This document shows positions 14,101 through 29,100 of a stretch of 64,000 bases of DNA, in pieces. The translations under genes and the position numbers were made by a program. Below the pieces are notes generated by a model. That model had not been told where the DNA came from. It ran no database searches and saw only the letters and a program-made list of their open reading frames with translations. Position 1 is the stretch's first letter. Every line of letters begins with the position of its first letter. The DNA is from Acanthopleura granulata (lineage: Eukaryota > Mollusca > Polyplacophora > Chitonida > Chitonidae): assembly GCA_016165875.1 (NCBI GenBank), contig JABBOT010000080.1, positions 43,059,114-43,123,113 of the forward strand, written 5' to 3'.

Positions 14101-17100
14101 CCGCTTGAAAGCATGACGCTCAGCACTAATCACCATACAAAGAAGAATGGGTTTAGAGAAAAAAAACTGGTTTGGAAACTTTCTATAACATTTAATAGAG
14201 GAGACTTTTCATTTCCTTTATAGAATTCACATATCTATTATTTATGAGGTTGAATTCCATTTAGCATGATGAATTTTCTCTCATCCATCATGGATGCTTG
14301 ATGGAGAGAACTAAGGCGTCAAGATTTTACACAGTAAAGCAGCATTCGGTATTACCGGTTCTCTTGGATCCTGCGTATAGAAGACTTGAAAATAAACGAT
14401 GTCCGTTAGGCGATGAGTTTTTGAATGGACAGTAGGCTTAATTTTAAAATGAGTAAGGTTGATTGTAAGAAGAATATTGCTTAGCGGTGAGGAGACTCCG
14501 GGGGTCTATTGCGTACAGAGAGACTCAGGCTTTGATTGGTGTACATGTTAATTGAGTTAACGGGAACAAAGACGCCTTGGGAATCTCCTGCAAGTAATTA
14601 TTTAATCCCTGGACATATTGCCTACTCTTCGGTCATAATTTTATTTCCGAACTATTTGGAAGTAATGTTTTTGCATGTACTTGATGCCTGTATCAATAAG
14701 AGTGAAAACAATCCAATGACTTGCAGCTGTATTTGCTTGGTTCCGGTATTTGCTGGTGTCTTATTTAATGTAGTTGTATACCTGGCTCCATGTTAGAACT
14801 TAAGAACCATAAGGAGGCAAAAGAAATATTGAACTGTACATTTTACATCGCTTTACAGTCAGTCAGGATTTCAATATAACACAGCCAGAATTCCAAGTCG
14901 CTGGCAGCTAGGAGTCCATGTCTCTTGGAAGTCATTCCTATGCTGCACGTTCAAGGCAACTCTTTCCCATCCAATTAAGCACATTAATTCCGAAGTAGGC
15001 TCACTGAAGCTGTTCACTTTTACGGGAGCGCCAAAAAAATTTCCACTCCCTCCTGGGAAATTTGCAGCTTTATTTTAATTTAGCCACCTTCCATATCACC
15101 AGCATTTCCAAATGGAAAAAGGGAACAGGAAACAGAACGTACACATGTAGCTCTCAAGTCATGGGCAATTCACAGCCGACTAGGTATGCCAGTACACCTA
15201 CTGATATCGACCTTCTTCACTCATGAATATTAATGCTCGGGTAGTAAGTGGCAGACTGAACATTTCCATCCATGGTGGTTGGCTAGTTTGGCTGTCTCTT
15301 GGTTCACCGCTCAGATCGCGGTGATCTGCTAGGGGCTTTTAGAAGATTAGTAACAGTGACGAAATGCGAATTCAGACAATGAAACTGTCCTGAGCTGAAT
15401 TATAAATGCCTTTTATAGACCGGTAAAAATTTGCTATCTCCATATTGTTGAGATAGCATTGTTGAAAACTGGATCTGCGGATTGCTTCCAGCATCGATAG
15501 GATAAAACATGCATATGCCTTCATCTAAAATGCGCTCATGATTTGAAGCAATCGAGAGAACATTTTATCATTACATTGACTTTTGTTTTTACAAAATTGC
15601 TTCAAAGCAAAGCTCAATTTCAGTTTCCATGGTAACGTTGCGACAATCGTGTATTGTTTGCAAGTATCTGAGTTCAAACAAGATGATTAATTTGAAAACT
15701 TGGGAGGGATGAAATATGAGCTATTTTAACGCAGACTGGAAAGATGCCAACAGGTTATGTCATTTTGTGGTCAGTGTCCAACTGTAAACCTCATCAATAA
15801 AACCATAAGTCCACTGAGAGACAAAGTCTGTCCAATATGTACGTCTTCCAACGGCATCATACGTGTACACTGAGTCAGTATGTTTGGGAATGCGTGACGT
15901 CAAAGTCTGTACTAAAATAGAAACCGCCCTATGCGACTGTGATTGCGCTGTGCGACTCACAACTAGTCTGCTCCACACAGAAAAAGCGTGCACCCCGACT
16001 CTCTACTTCCTTCAGTGCAGGTGTGAAATTTCTCCCCTGGTTTGTAGTACCAGAATGCATTCTTTCTTTCAAAGTTATTGACAGAAACTTTCCAAAGTAA
16101 CAACATTGATATTTTCCTTAATTCAGTGATAAGCACGCTAAAAGATTTGGGGAACTTAAAATATCTGAGAGAGAAAGGGATCCAAGTGATTTGAATTCTT
16201 TTCTTCATAGGTGAAAAAATTAATACAGCGGGTCAGTTCGTGGTGACAAACATTTATAATAAGTACTGTCTGAAAACACTTCATCACTTCATATGCTGCC
16301 ACACAATCGGTTTGAATCTGAAGATGACATGATTTCAGGATTTTACCCCATATTATTTCTAAGCATTGTTGCAAGCAAGGCCTGGCTCATAGAGTAGGAA
16401 GTGGGCTTTTCTGTAGCAGTTGTCTGACTTGTCAAACGCTCCTCTTGTTGATCTCTTTAGGCTTCAAGCTCTTTAGCATTTGATCTTTATATTTTTCAAC
16501 CTCCACGATACATTATGCGTACCGATACACGATACATCATGTGTACCGGGCTTTGCCAATTGTAAGAAAGAATCACGCTTAATACTCACGCCAATTACAG
16601 ACACCAGGCGTGACAGTTTCGTTAATTACAGACCCAAAGTGTGACAGTTTCGTTAATTAAAGACGCACGGCGTGACAGTTTCGTCAATTCTTCAGCGATA
16701 TGCTTCTTGCCACGCAGATTATTTGAACACCGTCTGCCAGAACACAGAATCCACATGACATGACTCAGGATTTCGTAACAGCACAAGGCTGTTTTCGGAA
16801 CCTTGACTTGGGATATTGTTTCGGCTGACGGTCTGAAATCGGCCCACAGTGTGTGTCATGCGTATAATTTCACCACTTTGGTATCAGCTAATCTCACTGA
16901 GGACCAGTGCCACTCTCGTTTGATCACGTGACCTACTGGAAACAGCCAGTTCTACATTGTTATAACTGGTTTTTATCAACTAGTTGTGGAACTAAACCAA
17001 GAGCCCAATCAAATGAACCACGAACAATCTTTACGAGGGGACATATGTATATTTTCTTTTTAACTCACCTGTCACGGTGCTATCTGTAAGGCAAGCTGGG

Positions 17101-20100
17101 CCTCATTAAACAAATTCCACATATTGTCCCACAAGCAAGAATAACGTTCACTTACTACCACGCATATGTATACTGCAACATGGAAATCGGAAAGAAACCC
17201 AAAAAAGAATACCTTTATACATGGCTCAAGAGAAGACGAACTTTTTTTCTATCCTTGGACAAATGAGGATGGGGAATAATTTGGTACTTGTGCAGGAAAG
17301 AAACGTTAAACTCTCATGCTTTGTAAACTTTTAATAATTCATTATGAATGGGTGGCTTTGAATGAACAGGAATCAATTAGGTATATCAGGAAAAACTCTG
17401 TGGCACCATACCCATGCGAAGAAGACGGTTGCTGGCAAAGACCATAAGACATATCTGCTGGCAATTCAGCAGTGAGTTGTAGGTTTTAACGGAATTTTTT
17501 TGACCGCTCATAAAAACACCGCGTCATAAAACACATCTATGAGTTGAGTGTTTTTACACTACAAACTAGAAAAGCAAACTAATAAACCCAGATAGATTTA
17601 CTCAGGAACTGGCACCCGGATGATTGAAATTCTGCTCATTGGCAATGTACATACAGATTATGATTGCGCATTGGTATTGGCGGAAACATGGGAATGTTGG
17701 GAAGATTACGTTGTATGTAAAATGAATGAGAATAACAGCAAGATTCGGGAATGGTAAGGTCTACATTCGGGAATGGTAAGGTCTACAGGGAAAAGGTTAG
17801 GATCATATTTGTTGTTTTCACTCGTTTATTGCATGACATTATCTTGATACATTCCCAAAGGAATTTGCGATTTTCAGCCTTAATCCGATGGAATTTGTAC
17901 CAAAGAACTAGGATTGCGGAGTACAGTGTATATAGATTTGCCCACAACACAAACTTGAGCGCTTTATTATTAGTTCCCTTTGGAGACGTAAATGTGATCT
18001 TACGGTGTGTAAAATTTGTGCTGCAACGAAACTAAAGAAGAAAAACAACAAATCACAACCCCATTTGTAAAGTCTGCATTTTAAAATTAAAGATTCTAGT
18101 TTTTGGTTATGTCATCTTTATATTTGCCACACGTGCGCTAGTGTAATGTTTTTATTATGACATGAGCAGCAACATATACACATAATCCATAAGCATATAA
18201 CATTTATACATCATATATCTCACGATATACATATTTACGTCGATGTGACATGAATATGCAGACATACATTAATACCTACATCAGTGAATGCATTAGAGAC
18301 AAAAACATTGACTTAGGGCTCTAGTTTTCAATATGTTTCAGTTTTCCCCATAATGATATTTCTAATACTTAGACTGACACCTAATGGCCAACCATTCTTG
18401 ATCAAGTAGATCAAGTTAACAGTGTCGTTCATAGTTGCTAACGTGTTTTCTATAATATACAGATTCTCCAGTAACAAGAGAAAAGTATTTATACTTAATC
18501 TGGCATTTCCAGATTTACTATTGTAAACGTAATTCTTCCCAAAAGTATAATACAATTTATTGAATATTCGCGTCGGTCCAATCCTGCTATTATTTTGGAA
18601 TTTATTAAATTTTTAGATAGTCCCGTCGTATTATCTAAGCAACATTGCAACTCTCGCCAGAAAGATTTAACCACTGGGCAGAAAATAAATAGATGTTCAA
18701 TGGTTTCTCTTTCTGTCCTGCAAACACTGCAGCTATCATAATCTTTTTTCCCTATTTCCCATGCTACTTTTGGGCAATGTGAACAATTATCAATGTCAAA
18801 AATCAGTTTTTTTATGTTCTTTTGTTCGAGAATTCTAGGAGACGTCCGCTGTTAAGCTTGCTAATGCCTTCAGATTGCTTGTCTGCTTTGTCTTTTGATA
18901 TCGAATGCCAAGCCTTCACTTCTTTCACGGAGATTGTCTGTCTAGGACCTTCTTCCGCACTTGGTTGAAAAGGGCATCCGTTGTGCATTGATTATTATTT
19001 CGTTTGTCATTTCCTAGTCGAAGGGATGCAACACAACAGATCTTTGTGAAAACTCACAACATAACATAGCCGTTCTTTTTTTATAATTTCTGAGTATGTG
19101 GCGGAAAAGCATTTTCTACCTGAGATTTGTTTACCTAAAAAGAAAACCTATTTTCAAGTAGAGGAGGAAGGTTTTCTGTTTCACCACACTGTGTGTCATT
19201 ATTTCTGTCTTAAAAAAGCAAGATATATTGCCAAATATGTGTAACATTCTGTCGCATACAGCGTGTCAGTGAAAATGAATGCCATTTTATTCTCTGTTGT
19301 GCAGTGTATTAATTTTGAATAATAACATGGATTGTGCTGCCGTACACATGTATGTAGTAATTGAAAAGAGAGCATGGCGTTAGTGTTTCACTGATGGCAA
19401 CAAACTGTTAAAAACTCGAATTTGACGATCATAAAATTCTGGGGGAAATGTCACATCGATATTTTCTCCATGACGAAATTCTTTTTAAGACATTTCAACG
19501 CCGGAGTTACCGATGTCCGTTCACATCCCCGTGGAATACTGCTGGTTTCTCATTAACACTTACATTCTCGGAAGAGATAAGAGGTTTTCACGGAATGGCT
19601 TATAGGTTTATGACCATAGATAAAGCAAATTTTGTTACTGAAGGCATATTCTGAAACAGTTTTACTGTGAGCGCGACTCTGTGGTTTAAATAAAGTGACA
19701 CTGTAAGCACACGTGACAAAAGTATAATTCTTTGATAAGACAAGAACAGAGTCAGTATCACTATTATTATACCCAGGCTTTTGATGTTCTAATTTGGCAG
19801 CCATTTGCACTGAGTAAAACCAGAGCAATTTGAAACTCGACCTAAAATGTTGTTTGAACTTCAAGATGAGGAGGTTTGTGTTTACGCAGTTCCTTTCACG
19901 TCAAGGACGTTGGACTTTTAACCGTAGGAAAGTGATCTTCTTCCGGAACATCACTTTAATTACAAGTAGTCGTTTTTTTAGTAAATGGAAAAGCGTAGTG
20001 AACGCATTAAGAAAAGCAGTTGCATATAGCCCAGCTCATTAATTTTATCGAAAAAATAAACGGTAAGGACTCGGCCTAATATACACCAATATCTTGGTAA

Positions 20101-23100
20101 TATCAGGTGAAGTTATGTACTAAACTTATGCTTCAGACAAGATTCAGTGTTTTGATTCAAACAACCCTGGATGCTAGAAATCTTTCATGGAAATGATAAC
20201 AACGGAAGTAGCGGGAACGTTGCAGCACAAAGACATGAAAATGGGGAAATATTTATTCTGCTTCAGATGAAAGGTAAATTGAATAGTATTAGTACTGAAA
20301 GGTTTTTGCATAGATAGCATTTAACACTGAGTTCACGCCCAATGTGTCCGGTCCTCACCCTGACGGCGGATAGAGAGGTAAAAGCCTCCTCTGTTTCCCA
20401 ATCATAATTGTACTGTAACATTGAAAGGCTTTAATCTGAAGTAAAAACAATAAATACATAAATGCATGATTTGACAAGTGTTCAATAAAAGGTTGAATGT
20501 ACTGTGATAACACTGGTTTAGAGAGAAGGAACATAGACTTGGGGTACGTCACTTCTTGCTCGGAGCAGAGGGCACTAAAGAGCGGTCTGATTGGTTAGTG
20601 TTTGCAATGTCACGGATCACGGATTGTTGTTCCAAATATTGTATAGGCGCTATTCAAGCTATTAAATTTCAGGGCTAGTAGGTTTAAAAATTACATGCAG
20701 TGATCCTCTCATGAGTAATTAGGAGTAAACAGCGTTTACTCTTTTACTTCACGCAATTGAATTGTCCATCCAAATTTTAACCTTTAAAACAGTAGATTTA
20801 GCATTTAAATGTGAGTTTGATCACGATGATAAAGTAAATGGATGAATGAATGTGTGAATGAATGAAAGGGATGATTGAATGAGTGAATCAACCATTTAAT
20901 CTCACTTTTATCTAGACTACCCATCAGTAGGGTGTTCCTGGAGGACAGACTTAAACTTTATGGACATAGCCTTGATGAATATCCTCAGACCTAGGTCGAC
21001 GTTGACAGCACAGTTACAGCTGTCCTGTTAATGCCCTGGGTTTGGCTTTCTTCAGATAGGCAGGTTATAGATTCGGAACCCACCTCAAACACCACAGCAT
21101 TTGACAAACATCTGACTAAATCTGAACTGGATATTGGCTGACCAAAAGGTGGCTAATAAAAAGCCGTAGGCTTGTCTGTCACCTTCGGAAGGGGGAGGGG
21201 GGGGGTGAGTGGGTGATGGAAACAGTTCCGCCTGTCTCTCTCCCAACAGACAGAGTATATTGCTTTACAAGATCGGGTAATTTCTTCGACAGCGCAGGTT
21301 GTTCGGAATAGATGTGTTCGATTCCTAGGGCTTGTGGAGATTCTCACCGAGAAGGACAAGGTCGTGTTAAAGAGAAGATCCTGTCCTTGATGCCGAACTA
21401 CGTATGGGTCAGATGAGGAGAAAAAGCTATATCAATGTTGTTTGAGCCTGGGCAAATACATCAACATTACAGTTATGGCCTTATTCTTCTGTTCGCGATT
21501 TTGTGAACTGGCTTAGCCAATGACCTGAATGGCACAGAAATGCTGATATGAAAACATGGAATGGTCTTGGGTTCTCTTGAATACAAACAGCAGAAAACAA
21601 CCCGCCATTCAGAGATTGAAGTGGAGTCGTGCGTAAAACATCCACATTGAAAGAGGTAGTCACAGTGTCGAGAGGGTTCCCCGGGAAAGATGTTTGAAAG
21701 TACTGTGCTTTATGCTTTTGAATTGAACGTATATGTTTTGAAAGATCTTTTGTTCTCCATTTAAATATCCTGGCTCTTGGTTTCCTTAAACTACTGTAAG
21801 CATTGTCTAACGTTACCTTCTGGCATAATTCATGGAGAATGTTTATGTTGTGAAGGCAACTGAGTAAGGTATAATGTTATCACTGCTTCGAGACTCTGCC
21901 TCACCCACACAACTAAACACCACCCCACCCCACCCCGCCCCCTTCTTCGCTTCTCTGATTTATCAATAATCACATATTTTCGTGTCATCCTACGCGCATC
22001 CACATAATCAAATATTAACCACAATTTCTTTCTTGAAATCTGATATTGGTCGAAAACGCCTATGCTGTTGTCCACGCGACTGACGGATAAATACCGTCTT
22101 ACCATGGCCAATATTCCAGAGTGCATTTGTCCAGACTTCTTGACTATCCTGACGACAGGGTTGTTGGACGCAAGAGCGCGCTCTATACGGTGGGATTTTG
22201 AAATCACTCTTGACTCTCTTAAAATCTCTTAGGAAGTACGAATTGTTGGTGTTGAAATCCCTATCGCAAATCACTCAGACAAACTTTTCAACTCTAGAAA
22301 ACCTTACCCTTTATGATATTAAAACATGCTTTGTTTATTAATGAATGTTAAGCTTCCCTACGCAACAAGCAGGTTTTCTTCTGTTTCTTGATTTATTTTA
22401 TAAAGATACGGACCAGTCAACACGCATGAAATATTAGATGAGTTTTGTCAGAGTAAGAAAAATTTAAGCTCGACACGCTAGCGATGGCAAAGCGATAAAA
22501 CAATCGTTTCTTAACTCATAGAACATCGACTGATCTTTCGCTTTCAGTAGGCCGTTGTCCCTTTCGGTTGACAACGCGATCGAGTTGTTGGTAGAACTTT
22601 GCGTCAAATCACACATAGGTCTTATGTAGAAGTTGAGGTAAATTTAATTTCGTTTTTCATTTTGCTTCAAATGTGACTGAACTCCTTCCATAGCCAATGA
22701 TCGACGTATGTGGAACTCCATGTGGCAAGCCAGTCAATGTATTAGATGTGTCTTCGTGTCATACAAAGACATCACCTTCGTTCACCTCAAATATATATGT
22801 GTGAATAGATATCCAGGTAAGTTTGCTTCATTCAGATATGACTGAGCTCTTTCAACAGGCATTGATCCACACTTGTGTCAGTAGTTAGGTAAATCGTGAT
22901 GTCACAGAAAAATTTCGCCTTCGCTCACCTCATTGGTCATGGGTCAGTTGGTATCCCTGTTTGAAGGGGGTGGTTTATGCTTGTTACCACGTGATTGATT
23001 AGACTTCATTTACGGGCTGTGGTTATTGATGGACCTAAAGGTCAGTGGTCATTTTAATGGTCACCGAGACTCAGGATCAGCTGCGGGAGATAATATGTCT

Positions 23101-26100
23101 ACGGAGGTGATATTTATTGCACAGTAACGAACGTTGATTCTCCTGAAGATACCAATTTCTGAAAACTGAGCGCGTGAAGACGCATATAATATTAGCATAC
23201 CAGCGCTTTATTGATGGTTGTTTGAGGATTCCTCCGCGGCGCATTACTTAGATTGATATGAGAGAATGTGACAACTTCTGTGAATCCCTTGGCAAGATGA
23301 TGGTTATTGGTGGAAAGTGTTCTCAAAATCCACTAATTCCAATTCGATTCGATGCTAAATTTCTTCCACAACTATCCGTTATCCACTCCGTAAACGAAGC
23401 CGGACGGAGATCATCGCAGGCGGATTGTTGTGTGGTATGAAAATATCACCTGTGCTGTGTCCATCTGGGGTGATATATTGCGACGAGTCGTTAGAACTCT
23501 ATCTCCAAAAGTACCGAATGCGCTAGTTAATCCGACATTGTTGTGATCTCCCTTTAGTGCCATCTGTCCCCATAAGCTAAATATAAAACTCAACACAATA
23601 AGACCAGGACGTATGAGGGCCATGGAGAGTGCTCAAGTCGAACTAATATCCGAGGATAACAGTAGCTTTATGGCCAATAAAACCCTGGGAGAAGTACACA
23701 AACCATCAGCAAGCTCCATATTAACCCTCAGCCTATCACTTGTACAAATAAGCTCTTGTCCCCCACATACGTCATATTATCGACGTAAACTGAAATAAAT
23801 TAGGAGGAAATTTCAAAGCAATTCAATATAACAGCTGAGCTAAAATTCAGTATACAAATTCATGTTAGTTAGATCTAAATCAGCCTAGTTTGGCGCTCAC
23901 GTATGGCGGTCAGTTGTGAGCAACCTTGACAACCCAATACAAAGTTTTCAGTAGTTTCCCATATAAAGGGAAAAAGGTTAGATCACATAGTTTTATTGCG
24001 GATTTTTGTATTTGATGCTTGTACCATAGTTTTAATTAAATCTCAAGACATCAGCACCTGTGTTCTCTTTGATTAACAATATCACATGTTTAACCTCTAA
24101 ACCCTATACCCTCTATTTATATTTTGGATAAAACTGAAAGTGTAAATATTTGATTAGCATTAACGCATACATGACTGGCAAAGGAGACTGGCTTTTCTGA
24201 CATCGCTTCTTGAACCGCAACGTAGATTTTTCGATAGATTTCTCACGGTAGAAATGAGTTAACGTGAGAATGATAGAGACAACATGCGCTGTTGCGGTAA
24301 ATATCTCAGATCAAGCCAGGAATTCTAAATCAGTTAAAGAGTATAATTCGGGGTTGCACGACAAAATGCTTCAGTGTGTCCGCTATAAACCAGCGCATTT
24401 AGCGCATACTAGAGCTAATAGCTAATATCTGAAACACAAAAAAACAAAACAAAAATAATTCCCGTAAAACTGGATCAGGCGAAATTTGAGCTTATTTCAT
24501 GTTTTCTTGACCAGCTTCCTGATTGTTGCATTCCTACCGGCAGTAGCGTTCCAATTGACTGTGCTTTTGCTCTGACCGGGAGTAGTTTGTCCGGCCATTC
24601 CGAAGACAAACTACCACTGTCCTGATATGGTACCCGCGAACTGGCTTAAAATAGGATAGATTGCGTGTCTGCCAAAGGTGTCCAACATCCAGTCATCTAC
24701 AACCCATGGAAGAGGAAATTATCGTGTCCGTTTGTGTTAGACTTAAAAGTCAAAACGTCAATAACAAATGTTACTTTTTTCTTCTCTCTGTCTCTTTTTT
24801 TTGGACTTTTCAGTGGAGTGTAAAAGAAAGCCATTGCATTAGGATGAGTTTATAGCTATTTGGTATTCGTAAATTAATTCCTTAGAGCTGCTCTTTAAAA
24901 TCTCTCATAATGAGCTATCAGTCTCTGTAAAATCTCAAAATTGCTGCCTGTCAGGATGTTGTTGAAACTTTAGCAACAAGATAATGTTCATTCATTTTAT
25001 TTGCCTCCACCCGTCTGGAAAAATATGACATGCGCCTTGTAATATCAAAAACTAAACTGATTGATGAAATCGTGAGATAAAAACATTCACACTTGAAAAT
25101 TAAAATGATCGGAGTAAAGTTTAGTTTTGGCGCGTTTTGGTGGTTTCTTCTTGCTGGCCAATAACAATCGCATTAGTTTCACACAGATACACGTGAGCTT
25201 CCCATTGGTGGAACAGATTCGGAGCCATGGAAAACTGCCAGGGACTTTAATCTAATGATTGCGTTAGACCCACCTTTTCTAGTCATAGTTAGTGAAGTAT
25301 GGCTAACAAGAAAGCAAGCCGCAATTTCAATGGTGGACAGTATGTCGCGCCTTGAGATATCGCCATCAGGTGCGAGATAAATGCATATTTCATTTATTTA
25401 TCTTAATCTGAAAGAAAAAATCAGATTTAAGTCGAATTGTGACCTAGCGATTACAAGTTGCAAGTTTAATCCTGACTTAAAATCGCCACACAGTAATTTT
25501 CAGTTTTGATTTTTCTTGCAGTTTTAATTAGTTTTTGAAAGGCCGATACCATTGTGTGTTCTGGATATCAATGCACATGGTTGATAATGTATTTCTCTCT
25601 TTTTCATGTAATGAGTGTCCTTTATTGTTGCATATATATGAGAATTGACCTTTACACCCCCCTCGGAAATTATTCTATTGTCTATTCCGATTATATCTTA
25701 GTCGACGACAGGCCCATGTTCTTATGCTGGAATTGACACCCGCTTGCTGGTTGCTCTGGGGAGCCCAGACAACCGCAACACGGAACACATTATTATTGGC
25801 GGTTAGTGGGAAACGAACCAGACATATAGCCGTCCATTTTAAGTAATCGTATCGCACCTATACATATATGTGTTCTAAAACTGTAATAAACGATCAGCAG
25901 GGGTTCAATTATTTCTACTACAAATCCTATAATATATATTATTGTTGCAGCTAATTAGAAGTTTTGATGGGAAGTAAATGATGTGTGATTTATACTCTGA
26001 GTGCACTTGAGAGGAGCGGATCTGATTCAGTGGTGAAATTCTGGGGACAGTCTCGTTGACCTCAGAATCACGTGACTCTTCATCGCACTCTTCCACGGCT

Positions 26101-29100
26101 GATGATTGACAGGCTAATTTCTAGTGCACCTTTTCAGATGAAATAGCCCGTCTCTTCAGGATATCATAGAGTTACAGGCACTCTGTGTGGTACCCTCCAT
26201 CAGCTAATATGACACTGAGCTTTCGTCTCGAATATAATATCAGGTCAAAATGACCAGCCTGTGTTTCAGCAGGACTCCTAGCTGATACTGCACACTGTTT
26301 TGAATTCTTCTTCCGCTTTGTCCTGGACATATCGTGTGGTTGCCAGGACACAAACAAACCAATGACAGAAAGAACCTCATACTTATATAAGAACCCTAAG
26401 GCAGCTGCCTTTATTGACCAACGTTTATGTGCAAAAAGGTTATCGATTACAATATGTCTCTCCGGTTTATTGTAAGAGCTAATCACTGACATAAATGTCC
26501 AACAGTTAATAGCTGGTCACCCAACACTCCACCCGATATACTCTGTTCTGGATGTATGCCAAGCAGTGCTGGAGGTAACCAAGCCGAACAGATCTGGAGC
26601 ATAAATCCAAGTTTATGTCATACACATAAAACCTTCACTGTCGGCCATTGACATGCTCAACCTTACAAGGGGCCCATAGGCTTCGCTATTACAGAGTATA
26701 AATATTCTTTATACATAGGCTTTCTATACACATCGTCCAGTGAAACAGAAATGTGATCACTTATTCTTGTTCAACACCACAAGAACTTTCCCTGTTGGCG
26801 ATGACAGAAATTTTTTTATGTGCAGAGGAGTGCCCGGGGTAAAGCAGTAACGTTTGGCAAGTTATTGACCAACTTTCCTACACGTGACATATGCACACCA
26901 TATTGGTGCACAAACAAGTAGTCAGTGCTGTTTTGTGTTGTCGCGAAACAAACGAGTTCTTGCACGTGTGCCTTTTATAGCAGACCGTTATGTCCATGGA
27001 GATAGAGCGACACAGCAAGGAAATATCGTTTCAAAATCTTTCATTATACTTGTACTTCCGTAACATGTGGGTATAATAATATATGACAGCAGAGAAGCAT
27101 CGGAGCAATGGGTTTGCCGTGATATGCCTATACACGTCTTTCCAGGCCCTTATATTACCCGGGCAAATGAAAAACACGTCCATACAGACAGTAGGGCTTA
27201 ACAGAGCGCACGCGTTATGAGCCAGTTCCCTATCATTCTATCGATCGCTTGTACGGCCATTATGCTGAGAGAAGTCGATGTTAGGTTTTCAAGTCTGACA
27301 GAATTTGATCAAATTGTAGAAAACCACTCCCACTAAACGTTTAATAATGGACGTTGATGGATGACTTCCTCTAGAACTCACATTAGGCGAGATTTGATAC
27401 AGACCGCAGCAGACAGAGCCCATGTTGAAACAAAAGTTCTTAGGTCCTTGAAACCGAGCACAGATTAATTACAGGAATAGATGGTGCCTAGATGTTAATT
27501 TAAATGAACTTCATTATTTCAAGAAAAGCTGCCACCTTAGAAACATATTTGGTTCAAATCACGATTGGTTTTAAAGTGAAAGACAGCTCATGGTCTAAGT
27601 TAAGTTTGCCAAAGACGTTGGACAATATTATGTTTATTTGGGGAAAGTAATTTTTCTAACACCTTCTAAGACAGCGGAAACTTACACCTGACCTTGCTTC
27701 GTCGCCTAGCATTTTGATGAGAATCTGGTATTTCAGATATTCAATAAGAGCAATACCCTTCCTTTACGTGCTGCCAGTAGTGAATATGTTGTGCCTGTTG
27801 GAGAATTCTTCTACCGAAATACAGTACATCATCTTTCTATATACTATATTGGTATGATTATGCCGTTTCCATTAAACCTGTACACCTGAAATTCGGGTTT
27901 TTCAACACCGATCAGCCTACGCACCCCTCATCTCACGCTCTACCCTATCGATGTGATATAAACAAGTGCAATGACACACCAAGGTTTCGTTCATCGAAGC
28001 ACTCTTCGTGTTCTTTAAGGCCGTCGCCAAAGAGCCACAATGACTACATTACTGGACCTGGATTAGCAAATCTATCTAAGCTACAAGAGTCAAAGCCCAA
28101 CGTTCATTTGCCTTGCGTGGACTGTAGAGAGGCCCTCTAAGTCGATGGTTGCAAGACCCACTTTGAAAACAATCAAAACCTCCAGTACCCATAGTAATAT
28201 TTAAGAAACAGAATGTAAAAGAGAAGCAGTCACTGGTTGTTCAATCATTGATGTGGGGAAGGCAATCGATATTCTAAGCATGACACCCAATTTAAAGTCC
28301 AAACCTCGTTTTGGGGCTGAAAATTTATCAAATTCTTAGAAACTACTGTGCTGTCACAATACATGTTGTTGCAATCAGCTTATTCTAGACGACAGTAATT
28401 TTTTTTAAAAGAAAGGCCCATATGGCTCCCATGGTTACTGCGTAAAAAATACAACGTTCGCAGTCTTGCAACAATGGTTAATTCACTATGAAACAAGAGA
28501 CGCACTCCTTGAACACGGAATTTCATTCAGTGCTACACACATCAGGCCCCTGTTCCACAATGCATTCGTAGACTAAGCTGATTGTAGCTACCAAGACGAC
28601 CCATGTTATAGAGACAGGTATCTCTGGTAGATACAATACGACCTACGACTTCTTTGTGGAACAAGGGCCTGAACTCAATCTCTGACTAACACAAAGTATA
28701 ATGTGTAAAATGGATTTGCCAAATATGAGAAATGCTGTAGGACAATCTCTCCTACTTTTCAGGTAGAAGTTCTTTATCCAAGGTTCTTTATGCAAGGCTT
28801 TCCGTCCTTCTTGTGATCTAACGCAAATCCCTGTAATTCTAATTAAGCTCTCTTTTCTTTTATTTCAGAGGGTATCCGTTGTCGTTTCCGTCCTCACTCT
28901 AACTGCTATTGCTATTGAGAGATTCAATGCAATCTGTTACCCGTTAAAAGCACGCGCCACCTTGGTAAAGGCCCGGTTTACGATTGTCGTTATCTGGATC
29001 ATTGCATTCTCTGCTTCAATTCCGGACTTGTTGTTTTGCGAAATCAAGCGGAGTTACCCTGAATATGTGACACCGTATCTCGTGTCTTGCAGAAATATGA

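Noticed and set aside
21187..21205. G-rich runs here and at 13313, 36960, 49986 and 57690
   Set aside because: Possible G-quadruplexes, but simple runs with no positional link to a promoter or exon.
26172..26492. Minus ORF of 106 codons in GPCR intron 1
   Set aside because: No recognisable domain; length is within what chance gives in a 64-kb window.
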